Translations under genes and position numbers: made by a program | Assembly: GCA_002726865.1 (NCBI GenBank) | Contig: PBSW01000035.1 | Location: forward strand, 1 to 38,585 | DNA: 38,585 nt | Reading direction: 5' to 3' | Source: Candidatus Bathyarchaeota archaeon | Lineage (GTDB): Archaea; Thermoproteota; Bathyarchaeia; TCS64 | Shown: one piece after another, positions 15,662 through 23,990 of the stretch | How the letters are laid out: each line of letters opens with the position of its first letter | How positions within the stretch are numbered: position 1 is the first letter of the stretch | Notes under the pieces: model-generated | Databases searched by the model: none | Seen by the model: the letters and a program-made list of their open reading frames with translations, nothing else | Told to the model about the DNA's origin: nothing

Positions 15662-17710
15662 ATGGCGAATCTGATCCAATCTGAGGAGTCCTTCACCCGT
15701 TTCATAGAGGGCTTCAGGGACGAGAGGGGCGAGGTAAAGTACGAGCAGACCCTCTCGGAGATGGCTGTAAAGGGTCTGAAATCTTTCACCGTAGACTTCA
15801 AGGACCTTTATTCCTTCGATCCAGACCTCGCCCGTACCACCTTGGATGCCCCTGGGGACCAACTCAAACAGTTCAGCATTGCCGCTTTCCAAAAGCTCCG
15901 CATCCGGGACCCCGCACACGCGGACTCGATCCGGGGGATAAATGTAAGATTCAGAGCTCTCCCCACAGAAACCGCCCTGCGCCGTATCGGAGCAGAGCAT
16001 ATCGGTCACCTAGTCATGGTCACAGGGATCATTGTTAGGGCCACCAGCATCCAGCCCTTCATCCTCAAGGCCGACTTCACCTGTGGCCAGTGCGGTGAGA
16101 TCCTCGGTATTGACCAGACCGACCAGTTTCTCAAGACTCCACGGGAGTGCACCACCTGTGGCAGTCGCAGGGGCTTCGAGCTAAATGCTAAGACGTCTGT
16201 CTTCATCGACTCTCAGCGCTTAGCGATCCAGGAGCGTCCCGAGGAGCTCCCTGCTGGGCAGCTCCCCCGCCAGGTTAATGTGGATGTAAAGGATGATATC
16301 GTAGACGTCGCCCGACCCGGGGATAGGGTAAGTATTACTGGTGTTCTCAACCTGATCCGGAAGCAGACCCGTGGGGGCGCTCTCAGGGTTTTCGATTTTA
16401 CCCTTGAGGCAAACAACGTGGACGTGAGCGGCCGAGAGATGGAGCTTCTAGAGCTCACCGAAGAGGATGAAGAGGAGATCCGAGAGATTGCCCAAGACCC
16501 ATGGGTTCATCGCCGACTCCTCCAAAGCATCGCTCCTAGCATCTTCGGCCTCGACGAGATCAAGGAGTCAATCCTGTACCTTCTCTTCAACGGAGTGTCC
16601 AAGAACCTCCCGGACGTTCGCATTAGGGGAGACATCAACGTTCTCCTAGTGGGGGACCCGGGTACCGGTAAGAGCCAGCTCCTCATGTATGCCTCAAAGG
16701 TTGCTCCCCGGGGGCTCATGACTACAGGTAGAGGGTCTACAGCTGCTGGGCTCACCGCAGCTGTAGTCAAGGAGGGAGGCACGGGGAGCTTCACCCTTGA
16801 GGCAGGCGCCCTCGTTCTGGGGGACAAGGGGATCGTTTGCATCGACGAGATGGATAAGATGAGAGACGAAGACCGGGGCGCGATCCATCCTGCTATGGAG
16901 CAGCAGGTAGTGAGCATCGCCAAGGGGGGCATTGTCGCGACCCTCAACGCTAGGACCAGCATTCTCGCTGCCGCGAACCCAACTCTGGGCAGGTACAACC
17001 CTTATCAGACCATCGCCCAGAACATCAGCCTCCCCGTCACCCTCCTGAGCCGCTTCGACCTAATCTTTATCCTTAGGGATATTCCTGAAAAGGATAGAGA
17101 CTCAAAGATGGCAGAGCACATCCTCAGGCTCCACCTCGCCGCAGGGTCCCCAGACACTGCTCACCTTAACACGGAACTCCTTAGGAAGTACATCAGCTAT
17201 GCAAGGCGCACCGACCCCGTTATCACCGAGGATGTAGTCCAAGCCTTTCAGGACTATTATGTCAAGATGAGGACCGCTAGTCTCCAAGGGGGCGAGGCCT
17301 CTGCAGTGAGCATCACTGCTCGCCAGCTTGAGTCCCTAGTTCGCCTCGCGGAGGCTAGGGCTAGGGTCCATCTAAGGGAGGAGGTCACCGTTGAGGATGC
17401 CGAGGCCGCTATATCTCTGATGCAGAGGAGCTTAGAGCAGGTTGGTATTGACGTAGAGACCGGAGAGCAGGACATTGACTTACTCTATACTGGAAAGCCC
17501 CGAAGCCTCCAGAATAAGCTCCAGTCAGTCCTTGGGGTTATAGGGGAAATGGACCGGATCGAGGGAATGGTCAGGGACGACGATCTCTATGAGGCCCTCA
17601 GCTCGGACCATGGAATTGGGAGGACAGAAGCGGCCAAGCTCATTGGGACCCTCATGAGGGACGGGACTATCTACTCTCCAAGGCCAGGGTATTATAAGAG
17701 AACAGTCTGA
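15662..17710 (+). CDS. mcm: Minichromosome maintenance helicase MCM
   Basis: A complete 682-residue replicative helicase. The N-terminal domain carries a zinc ribbon (C141, C144, C163, C166) in an OB fold. The AAA+ domain has Walker A GDPGTGKSQ (331-339), the pre-sensor TTGRGSTAAGLTA, Walker B CIDEMDKM, sensor AAANPTLGRYNP and the arginine finger LLSRFDLIF (R464). A winged-helix domain closes the protein (GIGRTEAAKLI). It unwinds DNA ahead of the fork as a hexamer with GINS. No inteins or interruptions are visible, unlike many archaeal MCM genes. The codons are GC-rich compared with the AT-rich leader. It converges with the SDR gene across an inverted repeat. Confidence 0.97.
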   Translation: MANLIQSEESFTRFIEGFRDERGEVKYEQTLSEMAVKGLKSFTVDFKDLYSFDPDLARTTLDAPGDQLKQFSIAAFQKLRIRDPAHADSIRGINVRFRALPTETALRRIGAEHIGHLVMVTGIIVRATSIQPFILKADFTCGQCGEILGIDQTDQFLKTPRECTTCGSRRGFELNAKTSVFIDSQRLAIQERPEELPAGQLPRQVNVDVKDDIVDVARPGDRVSITGVLNLIRKQTRGGALRVFDFTLEANNVDVSGREMELLELTEEDEEEIREIAQDPWVHRRLLQSIAPSIFGLDEIKESILYLLFNGVSKNLPDVRIRGDINVLLVGDPGTGKSQLLMYASKVAPRGLMTTGRGSTAAGLTAAVVKEGGTGSFTLEAGALVLGDKGIVCIDEMDKMRDEDRGAIHPAMEQQVVSIAKGGIVATLNARTSILAAANPTLGRYNPYQTIAQNISLPVTLLSRFDLIFILRDIPEKDRDSKMAEHILRLHLAAGSPDTAHLNTELLRKYISYARRTDPVITEDVVQAFQDYYVKMRTASLQGGEASAVSITARQLESLVRLAEARARVHLREEVTVEDAEAAISLMQRSLEQVGIDVETGEQDIDLLYTGKPRSLQNKLQSVLGVIGEMDRIEGMVRDDDLYEALSSDHGIGRTEAAKLIGTLMRDGTIYSPRPGYYKRTV

Positions 17711-17759
17711 TTCCCCCCCTTCCTTTTCATCCTGGGTTCAGGGTAACTTAAGGTCCGAT

Positions 17760-17816
17760 GCTTCGCAGAGTGAATAAAGAACTCCATTATATTGCTCTAA
17801 GTTCTGCCTGCGAAGC
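17760..17816. repeat. Inverted repeat between convergent mcm and SDR genes
   Basis: GCTTCGCAG (17760-17768) and CTGCGAAGC (17808-17816) are perfect 9-bp inverted copies. An inner pair, AGAACT/AGTTCT (17778-17783/17800-17805), extends the hairpin. It could be a two-way terminator or the ends of a tiny non-autonomous element. Confidence 0.6.
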
Positions 17817-17858
17817 GAGATATGAACGGAGTTATTCCATAACCAGAAACCTCTAAAA

Positions 17859-18794
17859 TCAACCGTGGGAGGTGGTGTCCCTATCAAAATACAGTATCTT
17901 CATTCCTGCATCCCCAATTGTATCTTTAAGCATGGTGTCGTAGTAAACTTTCTCAGGAAGTTCATACGATACGTAGACTGCTTTTGTAAGTTTACTCTTC
18001 CAGTTTGTGACCGTATTTTTTACACCATTTTCCCTCAAATAATCAGCGAGCTGTTTGGATCCAAACCTCTGCCCGGTTACACCCTTAGCGTCCTGTAAAG
18101 CTAGGAAACTCCAAGCTTCACTGAATGCCTCTACAATTGAGTCATCATCTGCGTACTTTTCTTTTATCTCATCCGGTAGTTTGCGCTCATCTTTCGACTT
18201 GAGTTTGCTTGGTCTTAGCTTCTTACCTTCGGGGGCAGATGGACTAAGGGAGTTGACGGCTATATTGTGCTGGTAGAACTCCATGGCAAGGCATTGGGTT
18301 AACCCCTCTAAACCATACTTTGATGGACAGTACGCAACCTCTGCGACGAATCCCTTGGTTGCGGAACCTGAGGATATATTGATGATACTCCCTTTACCCT
18401 GTTTTTTCATCATGGGTAAGAACAGCTTACTCAGGATGAACGGGGCACGCAAGTTTATCGAGATCGACCTATCCCATTCCCTGATAGTCGTGTCATCAAA
18501 TACCTTCCAGAGGTTATCCGCTGCACAGTTGACCAGGGTATCTAGTCTTCCGTATTGTTCTTTTATATAGTCTTTCAACTGGGTCATACCATCTAGTATT
18601 AGTAGATCTGTTGGGAAGATTGCACATTTTCCACCTTTTCCTTCAATGGTCTCTTTTAGGATCAGTAATTCATCCGTCGTGCGGGATGCGGCAACGACTT
18701 CAGCACCCTCCTTAGCATATGCGAGGGCCATATATTTTCCAAATCCCCGCCCAGCCCCAGTAACGAGAATCACCTTCCCCTTTAGACTGTTCAT
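17859..18794 (-). CDS. Short-chain dehydrogenase/reductase (SDR)
   Basis: A classical SDR. From Met at 18794 it begins NSLKGKVILVTGAGRGFGK (TGxxxGxG cofactor motif), with DTLVNCAADN (NAG-like motif), the Ser of INISSGSATKG, and YCPSK (Y-x3-K catalytic pair). The C-terminus is longer than usual, with a charged KLRPSKLKSKDERKLPDEIKEK insertion-like segment and about 90 extra residues, so specificity is unclear. Loss of the Asp that ends beta-2 (AASRT) suggests NADP. The open frame continues upstream to ATG 18890, but those 32 residues have no family counterpart. It is convergent with mcm. Confidence 0.85.
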   Translation of the reverse strand: MNSLKGKVILVTGAGRGFGKYMALAYAKEGAEVVAASRTTDELLILKETIEGKGGKCAIFPTDLLILDGMTQLKDYIKEQYGRLDTLVNCAADNLWKVFDDTTIREWDRSISINLRAPFILSKLFLPMMKKQGKGSIINISSGSATKGFVAEVAYCPSKYGLEGLTQCLAMEFYQHNIAVNSLSPSAPEGKKLRPSKLKSKDERKLPDEIKEKYADDDSIVEAFSEAWSFLALQDAKGVTGQRFGSKQLADYLRENGVKNTVTNWKSKLTKAVYVSYELPEKVYYDTMLKDTIGDAGMKILYFDRDTTSHG

Positions 18795-18961
18795 AAGTAA
18801 AAAATTCCATGCATGTCTATTATCCTTTTTGTGGAAACTCCTGCCCTTTTCATACATTGAGACATGGAAACTAGGAGAATATTTCCCCATTAGGGGGGCC
18901 CATTAGTTAATAGATCCTAATTTACGAGAACCTAGGCTGGAGAGTCTTGACTGAATCCGTT

Positions 18962-19147
18962 TTATAGGTTTTTGGTATCACTTACTACTTGACATATGAT
19001 ATGACAGGTTTTACCACAGGGTTTGTTGCCCAATAGTATCCCGTTACATAAACAGAGGATTTCTAGGCTGATTGGTGTGCCAGTCAGAAATATCAGGCTT
19101 TTTTCGTATTTTTTTGAGTGTGTATAGTAAGAGTAACTTGTGGACAT
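18962..19147 (-). CDS. Possible small Cys-rich protein (61 aa)
   Basis: A 61-residue frame from ATG 19147 has five Cys in its second half (CLCNGILLGNKPCGKTCHIIC), spaced C-x-C-x9-C-x3-C-x3-C, suggesting metal binding or redox. I recognise no family. Support for expression is a strong TATA box (TTATAAAA, minus strand, 19170-19177) centred 27 nt upstream of the ATG, exactly the leaderless geometry seen for real genes here. Length and AT-rich surroundings mean chance is possible. Confidence 0.35.
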   Translation of the reverse strand: MSTSYSYYTHSKKYEKSLIFLTGTPISLEILCLCNGILLGNKPCGKTCHIICQVVSDTKNL

Positions 19148-19169
19148 GATTTCAATACATCATTAATAT

Positions 19170-19177
19170 TTTTATAA
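19170..19177 (-). promoter_or_regulatory. TATA box upstream of the small Cys-rich frame
   Basis: CTTATAAAAATATT on the minus strand; centre 27 nt from ATG 19147. Confidence 0.45.
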
Positions 19178-19584
19178 GTATCGGGATATACCAGTTTACA
19201 TGAACTAAATTACTAAACATATCTCAGACCCACGCGTGGATTCGTAGAAAATGGTTGTACGATTTTTTCAATTTTTTCTCGTCAGTGGGCCATCTTTATA
19301 CATGTTGATGGCGATTTGAATGAAATGAATCGTCATTCATGATGGGACCGAGCAATACCTTCTCCATGATAATGTTATACTCATCAAGGATAATCGGATC
19401 AAATCCGTGGAAAAATAATATTCTGGGTCTATCGCGCGATGCAATTTTGACTTTCAGATTTCCAGTAGGACTTATACACAAATAACAAGAAATTCCTCAC
19501 GATGCAAAGGAATCAAATATTTCCTTTAAAGCACGAAGGACCCCTTACAATTCTTTTCTCTCTCTAAGGGACCTTCCGTTACAA
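19178..19584. other. AT-rich gap upstream of pheS
   Basis: No gene I can support. It holds CACGCGTGG (19231-19241 region, also present at 2761-2769), a CGCGCG (19433-19438) and a TTG-started 61-residue minus-strand frame (19296-19481) that I do not accept. Confidence 0.35.
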
Positions 19585-19592
19585 TTTTAAAG
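19585..19592 (+). promoter_or_regulatory. TATA box of pheS
   Basis: TTTTAAAG is centred about 26 nt before a predicted start near 19614, just ahead of TTG 19618 / GTG 19621. It is probably the promoter for pheS-pheT. Confidence 0.5.
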
Positions 19593-19617
19593 ATAAGCTC
19601 TAGCCTCTATTGGTGGA

Positions 19618-21156
19618 TTGGTGAGCCCTTTGAATCCTAAAGTTACGGCGGCGAGGCTTCACGAAAACGAGAGAAGGGTCCTCCTCGCTTTAGAGGGGAG
19701 AGGAAGCGCGACTACCCAGGAGCTAAGCGCTGAGACGGGGATCGCGAGAGATACTGTGGAGAAAGCGTCGGCATGGGCGGAGACAAAGGGAGTCGTCTCT
19801 TTTCGGGAGGAGGTCTTACGCAACTTTGACCTCACGGAAGAGGGGCAACTGTATATCGATGAGGGTCTGCCAGAGATGAGGCTGATCACTCTTGTAGCAA
19901 AAGGTAAGAACGAAATATCTGCATTAAAAAAGGAATTTTCACGATTAAATATCGCCTTAGTGTGGGTCAGAAGGAACGGTTGGGCCACAATCAAGGATGG
20001 TAAACTTAGTTTGACTCTAGAAGGTTCGAATAGCATTGGTTTACCTACTCTTGATGAGGGTATTCTGCACAACATTAGAAACAACTCAGTTACCCGAAAT
20101 CCATCGGCAATTTATAGTGAGAGATTAGATTTGTTGATTAGACGGAATTTAGTCGTTTCCATCGAGGACATGAAACGATGGGTTAAACTTACAGAATATG
20201 GGAAAACCCTTCTACCTACACTTAAAAAGATGAGAGAGACTCGTGTCATCACTCAGATTACGCCCAAGATCCTTCAGAACGAATCGTGGAAAGGAGCCAG
20301 TTTTCAAGAATATGACGTAACCCTCCCTGTGCCTATCATATACCCGGGGAAGCGCCATTTCATCAGCTCCATCATCGACTACATTCGTCGCTTTTGGGTT
20401 GAGCTCGGCTTCAAGGAGATGACCGGAGATTACCTTGAGCTGAGCTTTTGGAACTTTGATGCCCTCTACCAGCCCCAAGATCACCCAGCCAGGGATCTCG
20501 CAGACACGTTCTACCTAAAGACCCCCTATAAAGGGCGCCTCCCGAACAGTGATATAGTAGAGAATGTGAGGCGGACTCACGAGAACGGCTGGACCACGGG
20601 CTCCACGGGATGGATGTATAAGTGGGACCCAGAGGTCTCTACCAGGAACTGTCTCCGAACCCACACTACAAGCCTCAGCGTAAACCAGATCGCGAAGCTC
20701 GTCGCCGACGATCTCCCCGGGAAATTCTTCAGCGTTGGCAGGGTCTTCAGAAACGAGACTATAGACTGGAACCACCTCGCTGAGTTCTACCAGACGGACG
20801 GTATAGTCATTGGAGAAGGAGTCACATTCAGGAATATGCAGGGCTACCTCAAGGCCTACCTTGAGGGGCTTGGGCTGAAGAAGTTTAGGTTCAGGCCCGG
20901 CTTTTTCCCCTACACAGAGATGAGCATGGAAGCAGAGGTCTGGATTGAGGAGCGCAGCCAATGGATGGAACTCTTTGGTGCAGGGATGTTCCGCCCAGAG
21001 GTAGTGAAGCCCCTCCTCGGAGTCGATGTTCCCGTCCTCGCTTGGGGCCCCGGATTTGATAGGCTCATAATGCAAAGTTACGGTATCGACAGCATTCGGA
21101 AACTTTACGGCAATGACCTGGAGCTGCTTCGTAATGCCAGGCTCTGGATGGAGTAA
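19618..21156 (+). CDS. pheS: Phenylalanyl-tRNA synthetase alpha subunit
   Basis: A 512-residue archaeal-type PheS, the catalytic class II subunit that charges tRNA-Phe in an (alpha-beta)2 enzyme. The N-terminal third has winged-helix tRNA-binding repeats (ENERRVLLALEGRGSATTQELS). The class II core follows with RNCLRTHTTSLSVNQIA, SVGRVFRNETIDWNHLAEFYQTDG (motif 2), the KFRFRPGFFPYTEMSMEAEVW strand and WGPGFDRLIM (motif 3 Arg). The start is TTG 19618 or more likely GTG 19621, both behind a good TATA box. Codons between about 19920 and 20240 are much more AT-rich than the rest of the gene. pheT follows after 6 nt. Confidence 0.95.
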   Translation: MVSPLNPKVTAARLHENERRVLLALEGRGSATTQELSAETGIARDTVEKASAWAETKGVVSFREEVLRNFDLTEEGQLYIDEGLPEMRLITLVAKGKNEISALKKEFSRLNIALVWVRRNGWATIKDGKLSLTLEGSNSIGLPTLDEGILHNIRNNSVTRNPSAIYSERLDLLIRRNLVVSIEDMKRWVKLTEYGKTLLPTLKKMRETRVITQITPKILQNESWKGASFQEYDVTLPVPIIYPGKRHFISSIIDYIRRFWVELGFKEMTGDYLELSFWNFDALYQPQDHPARDLADTFYLKTPYKGRLPNSDIVENVRRTHENGWTTGSTGWMYKWDPEVSTRNCLRTHTTSLSVNQIAKLVADDLPGKFFSVGRVFRNETIDWNHLAEFYQTDGIVIGEGVTFRNMQGYLKAYLEGLGLKKFRFRPGFFPYTEMSMEAEVWIEERSQWMELFGAGMFRPEVVKPLLGVDVPVLAWGPGFDRLIMQSYGIDSIRKLYGNDLELLRNARLWME

Positions 21157-21162
21157 AAAAAG

Positions 21163-22824
21163 ATGCCTGTAATAACAGTCAATATGAAAGACCTCCAAGA
21201 GCTCCTAGGAAAGAAGGTCACTACCGTAGAGCTGAAGGATAGGCTCCCTATGATGGGAACTGGGTGGGATGGGGAGACCGATGAAGGGTTCAACCTTGAG
21301 GTATTTCCCAACAGGCCGGACCTCCTTTCCCTCGAGGGACTCGCTCGGGCCTACTCAACATTCACCGGTCTCAAGAGAGGACTTAAACGATATGCTGTAA
21401 CGGACTCTGGATACCGTGTCACAGTGGAAAATAAGGTGGAGGGCATCCGACCTTGGTTCGTCACCGCAGTGGTGAAGGACGTGGAGTTAAACGACTCTCT
21501 CCTAAGGAGCATCATCCAAATGCAGGAAAAGCTCCACATCACCCACGGCCGCAGGCGCAGGAAGGTCGCCATTGGCCTCCACAATATGGAGTCCGTCGAG
21601 TTCCCTATCACGTATACCACTAAACCTCCTGGCTTCAAATTCAGGCCTCTAGGAGAGAGGTTTGAGAAGGACCTCACCCAGATCCTCACTGAGATGCAAA
21701 AGGGCCTGGAGTACGCATGGATAGTGGATGGCTTTGAGGAGTATCCCATGATCTTAGACAAGAATGGGATGGTCCTTAGCATGCCTCCTATCATCAACGG
21801 GGAGTCCACCCGCCTCAGTGAGACGACCCGGGAGATCTTCGTCGACGTCACTGGCACCGATCTCAAGGCAATCACAGAGGTCCTCAACATTATCGTTACC
21901 ACCTTCGCAGACCGGGGAGCCACGGTCTACACCGTCGAGAACCATTATCCTGACGGAACTGTGCTTAAAACCCCGGATCTCAGGCCTAAGACCATGGCTC
22001 TGAATATTGATTACGTGAACGGCACCCTAGGTATGGAGTACACCCCGGAGGAGGTTACCGTTCTCCTCGCGGGAATGGGCCACGATGCCCAGACAGGGGA
22101 GACCATCACCGTGGAGTACCCCTGTTACAGAACTGATATTATGCATCCCATGGACCTCGTCGAGGACGTTGCCATCTCCTATGGATATGACAAGTTCGTC
22201 CCCGAGATCCCCGAGATCGCTACAGAGGCTGGGGAAGAACGACTGGAGGTCTTCAGCAGAGGGATCAGGAACTTCCTAGTCGGCTTCGGCTTCCAAGAGG
22301 TTGTCACCTTCATGATGACCAGCCCCGAGAAGCTCTTCCATCGCATGACCCTACCCGTAGAACCCATCGTGGAGACCTCGAACCCAAAGATGGAGGGATA
22401 CACTTGCATCAGGAATAGTCTTCTCCCCGGACTCATGGAGGTCCTCGCCTCTAACAAGCATCACTCCCACCCCCAGAATATCTATGAGGTCGACGACGCT
22501 GTCCTTCTAGACCCCTCCACGGAGACCGGAGCAAGGTCCGAGAAGAGGCTAGCCTTGGCGCTTTGCCATGCCCGGGCCAACTTCTCCGAGGTCAAAGCAG
22601 TCCTCAACAGCATCCTCAAGAATCTTGCTGTTGAGGCCGAGATCGAGGAGGGTGGTCTTGACTGCTTCATAGAGGGAAGGCGGTTCATCGCTACGGTAGA
22701 TGGGGAGCCTTTATGCTGGGCTGGTGAAGTGAAGCCTGAATCTATCGAGGCTTGGGATCTTGAAATCCCCGTAGCAGCCCTCGAGATGAACGTGGAAAAG
22801 CTTTTCAAGCTTACCATGGCCTGA
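21163..22824 (+). CDS. pheT: Phenylalanyl-tRNA synthetase beta subunit
   Basis: A 553-residue archaeal-type PheT, partner of PheS. Landmarks are EVFPNRPDLLSLEGLARA near the N-terminus, a B3/4 editing domain (RPWFVTAVV, RKVAIGLHNME, RETTREIFVDVTGTD-like segment), a B5 domain (EEVTVLLAGMGHDA, VEYPCYRTDIMHPMDLVEDVAI) and the catalytic-like core (FQEVVTFMMTS, EGYTCIRNSLLPGLMEVLASN, WAGEVKPE). The length is typical for archaea. It is 6 nt from pheS and shares its promoter. A hairpin overlaps its stop codon. Confidence 0.95.
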   Translation: MPVITVNMKDLQELLGKKVTTVELKDRLPMMGTGWDGETDEGFNLEVFPNRPDLLSLEGLARAYSTFTGLKRGLKRYAVTDSGYRVTVENKVEGIRPWFVTAVVKDVELNDSLLRSIIQMQEKLHITHGRRRRKVAIGLHNMESVEFPITYTTKPPGFKFRPLGERFEKDLTQILTEMQKGLEYAWIVDGFEEYPMILDKNGMVLSMPPIINGESTRLSETTREIFVDVTGTDLKAITEVLNIIVTTFADRGATVYTVENHYPDGTVLKTPDLRPKTMALNIDYVNGTLGMEYTPEEVTVLLAGMGHDAQTGETITVEYPCYRTDIMHPMDLVEDVAISYGYDKFVPEIPEIATEAGEERLEVFSRGIRNFLVGFGFQEVVTFMMTSPEKLFHRMTLPVEPIVETSNPKMEGYTCIRNSLLPGLMEVLASNKHHSHPQNIYEVDDAVLLDPSTETGARSEKRLALALCHARANFSEVKAVLNSILKNLAVEAEIEEGGLDCFIEGRRFIATVDGEPLCWAGEVKPESIEAWDLEIPVAALEMNVEKLFKLTMA

Positions 22825-22857
22825 GAATCTCTTCTTCTACCCTCCGGGTTCTCAGGC
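22819..22857 (+). terminator. Hairpin at the end of pheT
   Basis: GCCTGAGAA (22819-22827) and TTCTCAGGC (22849-22857) are perfect 9-bp inverted copies with a 21-nt loop, overlapping the pheT stop and followed by a short T4. It may end the pheST message or protect its 3' end. The EamA gene has its own TATA just after. Confidence 0.5.
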
Positions 22858-22862
22858 TGCAG

Positions 22863-22870
22863 TTTTATAT
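22863..22870 (+). promoter_or_regulatory. TATA box of the EamA transporter gene
   Basis: TTTTATAT is centred 33 nt before GTG 22900, predicting a leader of under 10 nt. Confidence 0.4.
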
Positions 22871-22899
22871 CCTCGCCGCCCACTCATCCATGATTCGCA

Positions 22900-23775
22900 G
22901 TGGAGGATAAGCCTGGCTTCCCCCCTAACGTTGCTCTTCTGGCTAGCATCATATCTGTCTCAACGGCATCGATCCTCATAAGAATGAGTGGTGCCCCCCC
23001 CCTCGCTATTGCTACCTACCGCCTCGTCTTCTCGACCTTCATCCTACTCCCCTTCTACGTCCGATCTGGGGGGTTCAATCGTCTGTTAGCATCCAGCTTC
23101 AGGGATCTTCTGTCTCTTGCTACGGTAGGTGTTGTCCTGGCCATCCACTTTGGCTCCTGGATCACGAGCCTCAGCCTAACCTCAGTGGCGAGCTCGGTGC
23201 TCTTTGTCCACGTTGATCCTATCTTCGTGGCGGTAGTATCTCACTTTTACCTCAAGGAGAGAATCGCGCGGGGGACTCTGGTAGGAATAACCCTGGCGTT
23301 TTTAGGCGCATCGACTATTGCCTTTAGCGACGCAGGTGTCAGTGATGTAAGCCTTCTAGGTGACTTTCTCGCGTTGATTGGGGCACTCATGCTGGGGTTC
23401 TACATTCTTGCTGGGAGGAGATTGCGCCAAAGCCTCAACTTGGTAAGCTATGTGACGCCTGTCTACGCCTTTTCTGCTGTAACTCTTGCCCTGGCGAGCC
23501 TAGCAGGCGGGACTAGCCTCTGGCCTTATCCCCAAAAAGAGCTCCTCCTGTTTCTCATGATTGCTCTCGTTCCCATGATTTTCGGTCATACCGTCTACAA
23601 CTGGACCCTGAAATGGCTCTCCGCCCCCCTGGTATCCATCAGCCTTCTGGGGGAGCCGGTGGGGGCCACGATCCTAGCCTATATTTTTTTCGATGAGGTC
23701 CCCTCGATTCTCGCTCTTTCCGGGGGGGCGCTTATACTTCTAGGAATCTGTCTATGTGTCCGCAGCGCGCGCTAA
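22900..23775 (+). CDS. EamA/DMT-family permease
   Basis: A 291-residue membrane protein with ten hydrophobic helices arranged as two EamA repeats (first about 10-135, second about 148-285). The segments IATYRLVFSTFILLPF, SWITSLSLTSVASSVLFVHVDPIF and the second-repeat APLVSISLLGEPVGATILAYIFFDEVPS are typical of drug/metabolite exporters. The cargo (amino acids, nucleotides or drugs) is unknown. The start is GTG 22900. The stop is followed by a T6 run (23781-23786), a likely terminator, and a T9 run at 23843-23851. The CGCGCG motif overlaps its last codons. Confidence 0.9.
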   Translation: MEDKPGFPPNVALLASIISVSTASILIRMSGAPPLAIATYRLVFSTFILLPFYVRSGGFNRLLASSFRDLLSLATVGVVLAIHFGSWITSLSLTSVASSVLFVHVDPIFVAVVSHFYLKERIARGTLVGITLAFLGASTIAFSDAGVSDVSLLGDFLALIGALMLGFYILAGRRLRQSLNLVSYVTPVYAFSAVTLALASLAGGTSLWPYPQKELLLFLMIALVPMIFGHTVYNWTLKWLSAPLVSISLLGEPVGATILAYIFFDEVPSILALSGGALILLGICLCVRSAR

Positions 23776-23990
23776 CTTGGTTTTTTCATACTGATACTAT
23801 AACAAATCAATTTCAGGAAATATAGTAATCGAAAATGCAGCATTTTTTTTTATGGAAGAATAACACTCAGGCGCGATGGAATAACGAATCCTTTGACATT
23901 ATCCCGCTATCTTTGAACCAGAAACGGCACTGCCTTTCATTTCTCTGCTATTAGTTTAAGTGGTTTAAGCCCGTCTCTCCCTTGAACTAG

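Noticed and set aside
19296..19481. 61-residue minus-strand frame
   Set aside because: TTG start, no TATA box at the right distance and no recognisable motif.
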